Of a stretch of DNA of 64,000 bases, positions 20,895 through 30,759 are shown piece by piece. Origin of the DNA: Gammaproteobacteria bacterium (GTDB lineage: Bacteria > Pseudomonadota > Gammaproteobacteria > JAJDOJ01). Every line of letters begins with the position of its first letter. Position 1 is the stretch's first letter. Under the pieces are notes generated by a model, which made no database searches, was not told where the DNA came from, and was given only the letters and a program-made list of their open reading frames with translations. The position numbers and the translations under genes are program-made. The stretch lies in assembly GCA_026984215.1 (NCBI GenBank), contig JALSSO010000008.1, positions 21,909 through 85,908 on the forward strand, given 5' to 3'.

Positions 20895-21377
20895 TCAGTC
20901 CACCCGCCTGCGCTTGCGTTTCGGCCGAGGCCGGAAATGGGTCAGCACGTACCGTTCCACCTGACGGTAGACCTCCGGTGGCATGGGCACTGGGAAGACC
21001 TGGTCGTCCCCCTCCTCATAAGCGGCCGCCTCCTCCCCGTCGGCGGTGATCAGAAAGGGCGCCATCCCGCCCCCGGGCTCCGGCCGGCAGATCACGAACA
21101 GCCGCGGCCGGTCACCGCTGAGATTGAACCAGTAGCCTTCGGCCTCGTCCCGGAACAGCCGCAGCTCCAAACCGCCGATGAGCCACTGTTGGCTGCGATC
21201 GCCGCAGCGCAGGAGCCGACGGCCTGCTGCCGCCGCCCTCCCCGCCACCACGCCCCGCACGTGCCAGCGGGCCACCCGCCACCGGTCCATGGGACGATCC
21301 TCATGGATCAGGACCACCCCCAGCGGGATCCGCTCGTCGGGGTCGGCCGTCGATGCCCTGATCGCCGTATCCGTCAT
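20895..21377 (-). CDS. DUF3305 domain protein
   Basis: 160 residues with the family pattern IPLGVVLIHEDRP, an internal Trp-rich stretch, LRLFRDEAEGYWFNLSGDRP and LFVICRPEP. It is probably cytoplasmic and of unknown function, and occurs with DUF3306 in formate dehydrogenase loci. It heads the operon. No Shine-Dalgarno stands before the ATG at 21377, and a near-perfect sigma54 promoter would start transcription at about 21379, so the message may be leaderless. Longer readings upstream would run through that promoter and were rejected. Confidence 0.82.
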   Translation of the reverse strand: MTDTAIRASTADPDERIPLGVVLIHEDRPMDRWRVARWHVRGVVAGRAAAAGRRLLRCGDRSQQWLIGGLELRLFRDEAEGYWFNLSGDRPRLFVICRPEPGGGMAPFLITADGEEAAAYEEGDDQVFPVPMPPEVYRQVERYVLTHFRPRPKRKRRRVD

Positions 21378-21389
21378 GCCCAGGGCCCA

Positions 21390-21405
21390 AGCAAGTCCGG
21401 TGCCA
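21390..21405 (-). promoter_or_regulatory. Sigma54 promoter of the formate dehydrogenase operon
   Basis: Read on the minus strand: TGGCACCGGACTTGCT. It matches TGGCAC-N5-TTGCW fully, with GG and GC 10 bases apart. The predicted transcript start is at about 21379, two bases before the DUF3305 start codon. Confidence 0.72.
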
Positions 21406-21577
21406 TGCCCGCCACGGGGCACGACGCACACCATTGCGCTGCACGCTGAAGGCGCGTCCCTGCGCCAACGGGCGGGCTGGAACCGCCGTTCCGGAGCGGC
21501 CTGTCCGCCCGGTGATGCGGGTCAAAATGTCGCGCCCTTGGTCGAAATCGACCCGCCGCCACCGGCCAGGGTGAGCC

Positions 21578-21591
21578 GTAGACTTGTCTAC
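21578..21591. promoter_or_regulatory. Palindromic operator candidate ahead of fdhD
   Basis: GTAGAC-TT-GTCTAC is a perfect 6+6 inverted repeat in the 273-base region between DUF3305 and fdhD. A smaller palindrome, GTCGA-AA-TCGAC, is at 21541-21552. Just after the larger one, GGTATGGAATTTGCA (21598-21612) has weak sigma54 spacing toward fdhD. The protein that binds is unknown. Confidence 0.35.
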
Positions 21592-21650
21592 ACTGCGGGT
21601 ATGGAATTTGCAGCATTGCCATCAACTACCCCAACCTGTGAGATTCCGCC

Positions 21651-22505
21651 ATGCAGCCCCGCATGACTCGAGCCGGACTCGCGCCCACTCACCCGGTGGT
21701 GGCGATCGACGAGACGGGCCGCCCGCGCGAGGTGCGAATTGCCGGAGAATCCCCACTGACGCTCAAGGTGGACGGCCACGAGGTGGTCACGCTGATGACC
21801 CTGGGCACACACCCCGAGGCCCTTGCGCTGGGTTACCTGCGCAACCAGCGCCTGATCGACGAGTTGGCGAGCATCGCCACCGTAGAGGTGGATTGGGAGC
21901 GGGAAACCGTGCAGGTGAGCACGTTCAGCGGCACGGGCATCGCTGATTGGCAGGAAAAGCTGCGGCATCGCACGGTCACCACCGGCTGCGCCCAGGGCAC
22001 GGTGTTCAGCTGTACGCTGGACAAGCTCTACGACGTGCGGCTCCCGCAGGTGGAAGTGCGTCAGTCGGCGGTGTACGCCCTGCTCGCCGCCATCGCGCGC
22101 CACAACGAGATCTATCGCCAGGCCGGCGCCGTGCACGGCTGTGCCCTGTGCCGCGTGGCCGGCGGGGAACCGGAGATTCTGCACTTCGTCGAGGACGTGG
22201 GCCGTCACAACGCGGCCGACGCCATCGCCGGGCTCATGTGGCTGGAGGACGAACCCGGTGACGACAAGGTCTTCTACACCACCGGGCGGCTCACCTCCGA
22301 GATCGTGATGAAGACGGCCACCATGGGGATCCCCGTCCTCCTGTCGCGGTCGGGGATCACCCACATGGGACTGGAACTGGCCCGGGACCTGGGCGTCACG
22401 CTCATCGCTCGGGCCAAGGGCCGTCACTTTCTCGTCTACAACGGAGCGGAGAATCTGGTCTTCGACGCCACACCCGACCCACGGCGCCTGCAGGCCGCCC
22501 CATGA
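21651..22505 (+). CDS. fdhD: Formate dehydrogenase accessory sulfurtransferase FdhD
   Basis: 284-residue protein that passes sulfur from the cysteine desulfurase to the molybdenum/tungsten cofactor of formate dehydrogenase. Family segments include ESPLTLKVDGHEVVTLM, HEIYRQAGAVHGCAL in similar form, EDVGRHNAADAI and TTGRLTSEIVMK. The redox motif that is CGVC in E. coli (C121/C124) reads C113-A-Q-G here, so only the first Cys of the pair is present; C121 lies eight residues on. It overlaps the next gene by ATGA and is divergent from the formate dehydrogenase operon. Confidence 0.93.
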   Translation: MQPRMTRAGLAPTHPVVAIDETGRPREVRIAGESPLTLKVDGHEVVTLMTLGTHPEALALGYLRNQRLIDELASIATVEVDWERETVQVSTFSGTGIADWQEKLRHRTVTTGCAQGTVFSCTLDKLYDVRLPQVEVRQSAVYALLAAIARHNEIYRQAGAVHGCALCRVAGGEPEILHFVEDVGRHNAADAIAGLMWLEDEPGDDKVFYTTGRLTSEIVMKTATMGIPVLLSRSGITHMGLELARDLGVTLIARAKGRHFLVYNGAENLVFDATPDPRRLQAAP

Positions 22506-23428
22506 ACGCGGAAACCACTCCCCACCCCGAGGACAAGCCCGTCCTGCCGGCCTACCTTTCGGTGCGTCAGGTGGCCGAATATCTGCAGATCAACGAGAAA
22601 AAGGTCTATGCGTTGTTGCGCGAGGGCAGCATCCCCGCCACCAAGGTGACCGGGAAATGGCTGTTCCCCCGGCACTTGGTGGACCAGTGGCTGTTGGAAT
22701 CCACGCGCGGCGGCGTGCTCTCCGACCGGCTGCTCATCACAGGCAGCGACGACCCGCTGTTGCACCGCATGGTGCACCTGTTCTCGGAGAAACTGCAGGA
22801 ACGAGCCGCGGTGCTCTACAGCCCCACAGGGACGGCGCTGGGCCTGAAACTGCTCGCCCAGCGCAAGGCCAACGCCTGCGCGATCCACTGGGGGCCGGCC
22901 GAAGAGGCCCACCGGCGCCACCCCGCCCTACTGCGCCGCCATCCGCAGCACCGCCAGTGGGTGCTCGTGCGCCTGTACCTGCGGGAACAGGGTCTGATGC
23001 TGTCTCCGCGCCTCGCCACCTCCGACCCCAGGACCGACCTGTTCCGCAACGCCGGCCTGCGTTGGGTCCTGCGCCAGGAGGGGGCGGGTTCGCAGCGCTA
23101 CCTACAGGAGTTTCTCCACCGCAATGGGATCGACCCGGAGACGCTCAACGTGGTCCGGCGCGCTCGAAGCGAACGCGAGGCCGCCTCCCTGGTCGCCATG
23201 GGCGAGGCCGACGCCGCCCCCGGCGTACACGCCGCGGCCACCGAGTCCGGACTGGGATTCATGTCCCTGGGTTGGGAGGCGTTCGATCTGGTGCTGTATC
23301 GCGACGTGTACTTCCGCACCATCCTCCAGCAGTGCCTCACGCAGCTGCGCTCGGCGCAGACCCGTGAACTGGCGGACATGCTGGAAGGCTACCGTTTCGA
23401 AGACTGCGGCCAGGTGGTGCTCACCTGA
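22502..23428 (+). CDS. HTH/PBP-like regulator, possible molybdate or tungstate sensor
   Basis: 308 residues. Residues about 18-66 form an excisionase-type winged helix (LSVRQVAEYLQINEKKVYALLREGSIPATK). Residues about 75-290 match the periplasmic-binding-protein-like domain seen in oxyanion-linked regulators (LITGSDDPLLHRMV, REQGLMLSP, RQEGAGSQRYLQEFL, ATESGLGFMSLGWE). There is no signal peptide, so this domain acts inside the cell. Overlap with fdhD and closeness to tupABC suggest that it senses molybdate/tungstate or cofactor status. That role is inferred. Confidence 0.8.
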   Translation: MNAETTPHPEDKPVLPAYLSVRQVAEYLQINEKKVYALLREGSIPATKVTGKWLFPRHLVDQWLLESTRGGVLSDRLLITGSDDPLLHRMVHLFSEKLQERAAVLYSPTGTALGLKLLAQRKANACAIHWGPAEEAHRRHPALLRRHPQHRQWVLVRLYLREQGLMLSPRLATSDPRTDLFRNAGLRWVLRQEGAGSQRYLQEFLHRNGIDPETLNVVRRARSEREAASLVAMGEADAAPGVHAAATESGLGFMSLGWEAFDLVLYRDVYFRTILQQCLTQLRSAQTRELADMLEGYRFEDCGQVVLT

Positions 23429-23523
23429 GGGGACCCGGGCACCGCGAGCGCCCGACACCCACTTGCGCGGCGCGAACACGCCGACGGATACCGGCGGTGC
23501 GCGAGCGAAGGGATCGGTGCGCC

Positions 23524-24903
<1,380 letters not shown>

Positions 24904-25070
24904 CGGTATCCTCTCCTCCTTGGCAGGCCGTCGAAAAACTGCTGCGAAGCCCGATCGCCGCATCGTGCACTGCGCGCGACGTCGTTCAATGGCCTGTGGG
25001 GACGGCGGGTCATCTCTCCGTCCCCCGCCCGGCCTTTGTCGTTTTGTGCCAGCAGCCCGAACCGGATTGC

Positions 25071-25083
25071 GACAGTTTGTCCC
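25071..25083. promoter_or_regulatory. Possible activator site upstream of tupA
   Basis: GACAGTTTGTCCC contains the short dyad GACA-N3-TGTC. Its complement GGGACAAACTGTC shares GGACAAAYTG with the torD upstream site. It lies about 97 bases upstream of the tupA sigma54 element. Confidence 0.3.
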
Positions 25084-25179
25084 GTGTGGGATCGGACTCG
25101 GGCCCGAGAAACTGACTATAGACCCTGACGGCGTCGTTTTCATGCCGCCCCGCGGATCCCGCGTGCGAATCCGGTTTCA

Positions 25180-25195
25180 TGGCATCCCTCTTGCT
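25180..25195 (+). promoter_or_regulatory. Sigma54-type promoter of tupABC-mobB
   Basis: TGGCATCCCTCTTGCT: TGGCA and TTGCT match the -24/-12 elements with GG and GC 10 bases apart. Transcription would start near 25206, which excludes the upstream GTG (25198) as tupA start and supports the ATG at 25240. Confidence 0.65.
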
Positions 25196-25239
25196 TCGTG
25201 AAAGGGAAACCCTTGCCTGTCAGCCCGGAGATCCGTCCC

Positions 25240-26061
25240 ATGATCCACCGCGCCCTGAGTGTCTTCCTGTTGTCCGCACTGATCGGCCTGTGCGTCCCGG
25301 CGGCGAGCGCCGCCGCCCCACTCCGGCTGGCCACCACCACGAGCACCCAGAACTCCGGGCTGCTGGATCACCTGCTGCCGGCCTTCCACCAGGCCACGGG
25401 AATCGAGGTCCACGTGATCGCCGTGGGCACCGGCCGGGCCCTGCGCCTCGGGGCGGCGGGGGACGTGGACGTGGTACTGGTCCATGCGCCGGACGCCGAG
25501 GCGCGTTTCGTCGCCAGCGGAGATGGCACCCGGCGCTATCCGGTCATGAAAAACGCCTTCCTATTGCTCGGACCTCCCCGGGATCCGGCTGGGTTGCGTC
25601 AGGCCACGGATGCGGCCGATGCCCTGCGGCGCATCGCCGCGGCGCGCGCGCCTTTCGTTTCGCGGGGCGACGACTCCGGCACCCATAAAAAAGAGAAGAG
25701 CCTGTGGCAGGCCGCGGGCATACAACCCGGCGGACCCTGGTACGTGGAGGCCGGCCAGGGCATGGGCAAGGTGCTCCAGATGGCCGACGAACTGGGCGCC
25801 TACACGCTCACCGATCGGGGCACCTGGCTCGCCTACCGGGACCGCATCGGTCTCGTACCCTTGGTGTCCGGTGACCCGCGGCTGGACAACCCCTATGCCA
25901 TCATCCCCGTGAACCCGCGACGCCACCCCCACGTGAACTACCCAGCGGCCATGGCCTTTGTGAAGTGGCTGCGTTCCCCGGAAGGGCAGGGGCGGATCGC
26001 GGATTACCGATTGCACGGCGAACAGGCCTTCACCCCCACCGCCGTGCGACTGGCGCGGTGA
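25240..26061 (+). CDS. tupA: Tungstate ABC transporter substrate-binding protein
   Basis: 273-residue periplasmic binding protein with a Sec signal peptide (about residues 1-26, ending SAAAPL). The TupA hallmark TTTSTQNSGLL follows at once, then AVGTGRALRLG, GDVDVVLVHAP and SRGDDSGTHKKE, which form the oxyanion site. TupA proteins prefer tungstate over molybdate. Start at 25240 with CGGAG upstream. It overlaps tupB by GTGA. Confidence 0.92.
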   Translation: MIHRALSVFLLSALIGLCVPAASAAAPLRLATTTSTQNSGLLDHLLPAFHQATGIEVHVIAVGTGRALRLGAAGDVDVVLVHAPDAEARFVASGDGTRRYPVMKNAFLLLGPPRDPAGLRQATDAADALRRIAAARAPFVSRGDDSGTHKKEKSLWQAAGIQPGGPWYVEAGQGMGKVLQMADELGAYTLTDRGTWLAYRDRIGLVPLVSGDPRLDNPYAIIPVNPRRHPHVNYPAAMAFVKWLRSPEGQGRIADYRLHGEQAFTPTAVRLAR

Positions 26062-26759
26062 ACGGGATCGGACAGGCCTTCGGTGAGGCCCTCGGCCTGC
26101 TGTTGTCCGGCGACCGGGCCTTGTGGGAGATCGTGGGCGTGTCCTTCAGTGTCTCCCTGCGCGCCATTCTCATCGCCACGCCACCCGCCCTGGTGGTGGC
26201 CTATCTGCTCGCATGGCACCGTTTCCCGGGCCAACGGCTACTGGTCTCGCTGTTCGAAACCCTGCTCGCCCTGCCGGCGGTGGTGGTGGGATTGACGGTC
26301 TACCTGCTCCTCAGCCGACGGGGCCCCTTGGGGGAGCTGGGTTGGTTGTTCACCCAACCGGCCATGATCATCGGCCAGATCATCCTCGCCTTTCCGATCC
26401 TGGTGGCCATGGCCCATGCCGCTTTCAGGGCGCTGGACCCGCATGCCCTGGAGACGGCCAGGACCCTGGGCGCCGGCGCCCTGCGTGGGTTCGCCACCCT
26501 GAGCCGCGAGGCCCAATTCGGATTGGGGGCCGCCGTGGTGGCCGCCTTCGGGCGTATCATCGCGGAGGTGGGCAGCTCCATGATGGTGGGCGGCAACATT
26601 CTCCACTACACGCGCAACATTCCAACGGCCATCGCGCTGGAGACCAGCAAGGGGAGCTTCGCCCAAGGCATCGCGCTGGGTCTGGTGCTCCTGGTCCTGT
26701 CGCTCGGTCTCAATCTGGCTCTGGGATGGTTCCGCACCCGCGAGGCCGTCACGCCGTGA
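26058..26759 (+). CDS. tupB: Tungstate ABC transporter permease
   Basis: 233 residues with about five or six membrane helices and the cytoplasmic coupling loop HALETARTLGAGALRGF that contacts the ATPase. It starts at a GTG overlapping the tupA stop. Sequence such as IIAEVGSSMMVGGNI is typical of the TupB/sulfate-type permeases. It moves tungstate through the inner membrane together with TupA and TupC. Confidence 0.92.
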   Translation: MNGIGQAFGEALGLLLSGDRALWEIVGVSFSVSLRAILIATPPALVVAYLLAWHRFPGQRLLVSLFETLLALPAVVVGLTVYLLLSRRGPLGELGWLFTQPAMIIGQIILAFPILVAMAHAAFRALDPHALETARTLGAGALRGFATLSREAQFGLGAAVVAAFGRIIAEVGSSMMVGGNILHYTRNIPTAIALETSKGSFAQGIALGLVLLVLSLGLNLALGWFRTREAVTP

Positions 26760-27448
26760 GCTGGATGCGCGTCGAAGCCCTGCGCCTGGCCCGCGGAGAG
26801 CGGGAGATCCTGAATATCGCCCGGCTGGAAATCGAGCGGGCCGACCGGGTGGTGTTGCGCGGCCCCAACGGGGCGGGAAAGAGCACCCTGCTGCGCATCC
26901 TGGCCGGACTGCTCGCCCCCGACTGCGGACGCCTGACTCTGGACAGTCGCTCGGGCAACTGGCGGCGATTGCGGGGGGCCCTGCGCAAGACCACCGTCTA
27001 CGTCCATCAGCGACCTTATCTTTTCCGGGGAAGTGTCGAATCCAACGTGGGATATGCCCTGCGCTGGCGACGCATCGGTCGGGACGAGCGGCGGCGCAGG
27101 GTGGAGGAAGCCATGGAATGGGCCGGACTCACGGCGATGCGCCACCGGGACGCCCGCTCGCTCTCCGGCGGCGAAGCACAGAGGCTGGCGCTGGCGCGGG
27201 CACGGGTGCTGCGGCCCGCCCTGCTCCTGTTGGACGAGCCCACCGCCAACCTGGACAGCGAGCACCGGACCAGTGCCGCCCGGTTGCTCGGACGGCTGGC
27301 GGAGACTGGCACCACCCTGGTAGTGGCCACTCACGACCCATCGGCGCCATTGCCCGGACTCACGAAACACTGGATACTGCGCGAGGGCAGGTTGCACGTC
27401 TCCATCCCCGGCGACGTCCACCGCCGCGCCACTCGAAAGACCGGCTGA
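26756..27448 (+). CDS. tupC: Tungstate ABC transporter ATP-binding protein
   Basis: 230-residue ABC ATPase with Walker A GPNGAGKST, signature LSGGEAQRLALAR and Walker B LLLLDEPTANLD. It lacks the C-terminal oxyanion-binding extension of ModC. The GTG at 26756 overlaps the tupB stop; an ATG at 26765 is also possible. It drives import by TupAB. Confidence 0.9.
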   Translation: MSWMRVEALRLARGEREILNIARLEIERADRVVLRGPNGAGKSTLLRILAGLLAPDCGRLTLDSRSGNWRRLRGALRKTTVYVHQRPYLFRGSVESNVGYALRWRRIGRDERRRRVEEAMEWAGLTAMRHRDARSLSGGEAQRLALARARVLRPALLLLDEPTANLDSEHRTSAARLLGRLAETGTTLVVATHDPSAPLPGLTKHWILREGRLHVSIPGDVHRRATRKTG

Positions 27449-27449
27449 G

Positions 27450-28001
27450 ATGCTGCGCAACGCACGGGTTCCCATTCTCGGCATCGCCGCGTGGAGCGGC
27501 ACGGGCAAGACCACGCTGCTGCGCGCCGTGCTGCCCCGGCTCACGGCGGCCGGTTTGCGGGTGGGGCTGGTCAAACACGCACACCACAAGTTCGAGATCG
27601 ACCATCCGGGTAAGGACAGCCACACCCTGCGCAAGGCGGGGGCCACGCGCGTGCTCGCCGCTTCCCGTCGGCTGCGGGCGCTGATCGAGGAGACGCACCT
27701 CGAGGACGACCCTCTCCTGGACGAGCTGCTCGCCGGGTTCCCCCAGGAAGACCTGGATCTCGTGCTGGTGGAAGGCTTCAAGCACGAGCACTTCCCCAAG
27801 ATCGAGTTGCACCGGCCGGCGCTGGGCCGCCCGTTGCTGTTCCCTGAGGATCCCACCGTGATCGCGGTGGCCACGGACGCGCCGCTGCCGCTCCCCTGCC
27901 CATTGCCCCTGATCGACCTCAACGACCCGCAAGCGGTCGCCGCATTCATTCTGGAATACCGGGCGCGGCACCTGCCGGCCGCCTCGGCCGGCGGGGTCTG
28001 A
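27450..28001 (+). CDS. mobB: Molybdopterin-guanine dinucleotide biosynthesis protein B
   Basis: 183-residue GTP-binding protein with P-loop WSGTGKTTLL near the N-terminus, HAHHKFEIDHPGKDSH and the LVEGFKHE motif. MobB assists MobA when GMP is attached to the pterin to make the MGD form needed by formate dehydrogenase. Position right behind tupABC ties cofactor maturation to metal uptake. It starts 1 base after the tupC stop. Confidence 0.95.
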   Translation: MLRNARVPILGIAAWSGTGKTTLLRAVLPRLTAAGLRVGLVKHAHHKFEIDHPGKDSHTLRKAGATRVLAASRRLRALIEETHLEDDPLLDELLAGFPQEDLDLVLVEGFKHEHFPKIELHRPALGRPLLFPEDPTVIAVATDAPLPLPCPLPLIDLNDPQAVAAFILEYRARHLPAASAGGV

Positions 28002-28010
28002 ACCGTCCGG

Positions 28011-28036
28011 TCCACCCCCCGCCGCCGGGGTGTGGA
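28011..28036. terminator. Weak hairpin between mobB and dcd
   Basis: TCCAC pairs with GTGGA and CCCC with GGGG (one mismatch between the two stems, six-base loop) between two converging genes. No T-run. Confidence 0.35.
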
Positions 28037-28606
28037 TCAGGTCTTGGGGAGCGTCACGCCGCGCTGTCCCTGGTACTTGCCGCCCCGGTCCCGATAAGAG
28101 GTCTCGCAGGTCTCGTCGGACTGCAGGAAGATCACCTGCGCCACGCCTTCGTGAGCGTAGATCTTGGCCGGCAGCGGGGTGGTGTTGGAGAACTCCAGCG
28201 TCACATGCCCCTCCCACTCCGGCTCCAACGGCGTGACGTTGACGATGATCCCGCAACGGGCGTAGGTGCTTTTGCCCAGGCAGATGGTGAGCACGTTGCG
28301 CGGGATGCGAAAGTACTCCACCGTACGGGCCAGGGCGAAGGAATTGGGGGGGATGATGCACACGTCGGAGCGCACATCCACGAAGCTGTCCGCGTCGAAG
28401 GCCTTGGGGTCGACGATGGCCGAGTTGATGTTGGTGAATACCTTGAACTCGTCGGCGCAGCGCACGTCGTAGCCGTAGCTGGAGGTCCCGTAGGACACGA
28501 TCCGCTCGCCGTGGACGGTGTGACGGATCTGCCCCGGCTCGAAGGGCTCGATCATGCCGTGCTCCTCGGCCATGCGGCGGATCCAGCGATCGGACTTGAC
28601 GGGCAT
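28037..28606 (-). CDS. dcd: dCTP deaminase
   Basis: 189-residue enzyme that deaminates dCTP to dUTP, the main source of dUMP for thymidylate in gammaproteobacteria. It is full length for the family. Typical sequence includes [36 protein letters not shown] and the C-terminal [11 protein letters not shown] loop that closes over the nucleotide. Confidence 0.97.
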   Translation of the reverse strand: MPVKSDRWIRRMAEEHGMIEPFEPGQIRHTVHGERIVSYGTSSYGYDVRCADEFKVFTNINSAIVDPKAFDADSFVDVRSDVCIIPPNSFALARTVEYFRIPRNVLTICLGKSTYARCGIIVNVTPLEPEWEGHVTLEFSNTTPLPAKIYAHEGVAQVIFLQSDETCETSYRDRGGKYQGQRGVTLPKT

Positions 28607-28634
28607 GGGATCTGGGCTTGAGCTTGGAACGAAA

Positions 28635-28658
28635 CGGCCGGTCCCACCGGACCGGCCG
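28635..28658 (-). terminator. Terminator of mrp
   Basis: Perfect 10-base arms CGGCCGGTCC and GGACCGGCCG with a four-base loop. On the minus strand the stem is followed by TTTCGTTCC. It lies between mrp and dcd on the same strand. Confidence 0.7.
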
Positions 28659-28693
28659 CCATTGTGTGCGCGAGGCAGCGAAGGCGCAAGCGC

Positions 28694-29785
28694 TCAGTCG
28701 GCCTGAATGACGATCTTCGGAAACTTGGCGCTCAGGTCCTTGGTGCGCCCGGCCAGCTTGCCGGCCGTCTTGCGCGCGATCTCGCGGTAGATCTCGGCAA
28801 TGCGGCTGTCGGGCTCGGCCACCACCGTGGGTTGGCCCCCGTCGGCCTCCTCGCGGATCCGCTTGTCCAGGGGCAGCTTGCCCAGCACGTCCACGCCCGA
28901 CTCCTCGGCCAGCTTGTCCGCCCCGCCCTCGCCGAAGATGGGTTCCTCGTGGCCGCATTTGGAGCAGATGTGGATGCTCATGTTCTCCACGATGCCCAGC
29001 ACCGGCACCTCCACCTTCTCGAACATCTTCAGCCCCTTGCGCGCGTCGATGAGGGCGATGTCCTGTGGGGTGGTGACGATCACCGCGCCGCTGACCGGGA
29101 TCTTCTGGGCCAGCGTGAGCTGCACGTCGCCGGTGCCCGGGGGCAGGTCCACCACCAAGTAGTCCAGATTACGCCAGTTGGTGTCGTTGAGGAGCTGCTC
29201 CAGGGCCTGCGTGACCATGGGCCCACGCCAGATCATGGGCGTTTCCTCGTCGATGAGGAAGCCGATGGACATAGCCTGCAGGCCCCAGGCCTCCATCGGG
29301 TTGAGACTGCGTCCGTCGGGGGAGGTGGGCTGACCCGTGACCCCCAGCATGCGGGGCTGGCTGGGCCCGTAAATGTCGGCATCCAGGATGCCCACCAGCG
29401 CGCCCTCGGCCGAGAGCGCCAGGGCCAGATTGACGGCGGTGGTGGACTTGCCCACGCCGCCCTTGCCCGAGGCCACCGCGATCACGTTTTTGATGTTCTC
29501 CAGCGGCTTCAGGCTCTTCTGCACCGCGTGCGGCTCGATCTTCCAAGAGACGTCCACGTCCACCGACTCGACCCCCTCCAGGGTGGCGAGCTTCTCCCGC
29601 ACCTGGCGCGCCAGCTCCTCACGGAAGCCCTTGGCGGGATAGCCCAGGACGATCTTCACCCCGACCTTGCCACCGTCGATCTGGATGTCCTTGACGGCCT
29701 TGCTGGCGACGAGATCCTTGCCCACGTAGGGGTCCCGAATCTCCTTCAGCAATGTTTCGACCTGCTCTCTGGCGACTTCGGCCAT
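28694..29785 (-). CDS. apbC: Iron-sulfur cluster carrier protein Mrp/ApbC
   Basis: 363-residue P-loop ATPase that holds and transfers Fe-S clusters. A DUF59/MIP18-like domain is at residues 1-90, the deviant Walker A GKGGVGKST near 107 and the cluster-binding CSKC near residue 265. The ATG at 29785 follows AGGAGAGAG; the longer reading upstream lacks similarity. It ends at a strong terminator. Confidence 0.95.
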   Translation of the reverse strand: MAEVAREQVETLLKEIRDPYVGKDLVASKAVKDIQIDGGKVGVKIVLGYPAKGFREELARQVREKLATLEGVESVDVDVSWKIEPHAVQKSLKPLENIKNVIAVASGKGGVGKSTTAVNLALALSAEGALVGILDADIYGPSQPRMLGVTGQPTSPDGRSLNPMEAWGLQAMSIGFLIDEETPMIWRGPMVTQALEQLLNDTNWRNLDYLVVDLPPGTGDVQLTLAQKIPVSGAVIVTTPQDIALIDARKGLKMFEKVEVPVLGIVENMSIHICSKCGHEEPIFGEGGADKLAEESGVDVLGKLPLDKRIREEADGGQPTVVAEPDSRIAEIYREIARKTAGKLAGRTKDLSAKFPKIVIQAD

Positions 29786-29969
29786 GGGCTCTCTCCTGCG
29801 CTGCGTTCCGATGAAGTGTGGGCCCTGCCCGCACTGAGCCGGCAAGTATAGCCCAGGGTCGGTCTGCCTCAACCCCGCGGAAAGCGCGGAAACTGCCGCC
29901 GCAGCGAGCCCGCGGCGGCGCGGTCGAACCGTGCCCCCGGTATTCGACCTCCTCCGGGCGGGACCGGTA

Positions 29970-30758
29970 TCAATACGGCCGGTGGGTGTGCACCGGAACC
30001 GGTGGATCCGCCGCGGGCCCGGGAGCCAGGACCTCCCGCGCGCGTCCACCCGGGCCGGATGGGCCGGCCGTGGCGCGGTAGGCCTCCAGCACCGTCTCGG
30101 TCGGACCCGTCATCGCCACCTGGCCCGACTCGATCCAGACCAGCCGGTCGCAGAGTTCGCGCAACGTGCCCGGCTCGTGTGAGGCCAACACGACGGCCTT
30201 GTCGGAACGGATCTTGTCGCGCATGGCAGCCTTGGACTTGGCACGGAACGCAGCATCCCCCACACCCAGCACCTCGTCGATGAGCAGCACGTCGGCATCG
30301 GCATGCAGCGCCACCGCGAAGCCCAGTCGTGCACGCATTCCCACGGAATAATGCTTGATGGGCAGATCGATGAACTCCGCCAGTTCCGAAAAGGCGGTGA
30401 TCTGATCCATGCACGCATCGATCCGGCGGCGCGCCATCCCCAGCAACAACCCGCTGAGGACCACGTTCTCCCGCCCGGTGAGGTTGGGCATGAAACCCGC
30501 TTGCAACGCCAACAGGGTACGCCGCAACCCGGGCCGGACCAGTAGTTCCCCCACGTCCGGCGCGATGATCCCCGCCAGAATCCGCAACAGGGTGCTCTTG
30601 CCCGCGCCGTTGCGCCCGATCACCCCCAACGTCTCGCCGCTGTGCAGATCGAACGAGACCCGTTTCAGGGCCCAGTACAGCGGGCGCGCGAACGGTCCCA
30701 GCCCCCGTCGGTAACACACACCGAGCCGGCGCGCCCGCAAGATGATCTCGCGTGACAT
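29970..30758 (-). CDS. Polysaccharide-type ABC exporter, ATP-binding protein
   Basis: 262-residue ATPase of the Wzt/KpsT/TagH group: Walker A GRNGAGKST, signature YSVGMRARLG and LLIDEVLGVGD. The extra C-terminal carbohydrate-binding domain of O-antigen Wzt proteins is absent; only a short Pro-rich tail follows. It pairs with the permease gene that ends one base upstream. No glycosyltransferase genes are nearby, so the exported polymer cannot be named. Confidence 0.85.
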   Translation of the reverse strand: MSREIILRARRLGVCYRRGLGPFARPLYWALKRVSFDLHSGETLGVIGRNGAGKSTLLRILAGIIAPDVGELLVRPGLRRTLLALQAGFMPNLTGRENVVLSGLLLGMARRRIDACMDQITAFSELAEFIDLPIKHYSVGMRARLGFAVALHADADVLLIDEVLGVGDAAFRAKSKAAMRDKIRSDKAVVLASHEPGTLRELCDRLVWIESGQVAMTGPTETVLEAYRATAGPSGPGGRAREVLAPGPAADPPVPVHTHRPY

Positions 30759-30759
30759 C

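Larger units (their letters stand above)
24904..25239. other. Divergent regulatory region between the activator gene and tupA
   Basis: 336 bases without a gene. It holds the ribosome site of the activator gene (GGAGGAGAGG on the minus strand), a GACA-GTT-TGTC dyad at 25071-25081, and the sigma54-type tupA promoter at 25180-25195. Repeated TTTGTC-like words occur at about 25034-25083. Confidence 0.6.

Noticed and set aside
25198..25239. Upstream GTG start for tupA
   Set aside because: It lies before the predicted transcript start and spoils an otherwise clean signal peptide.
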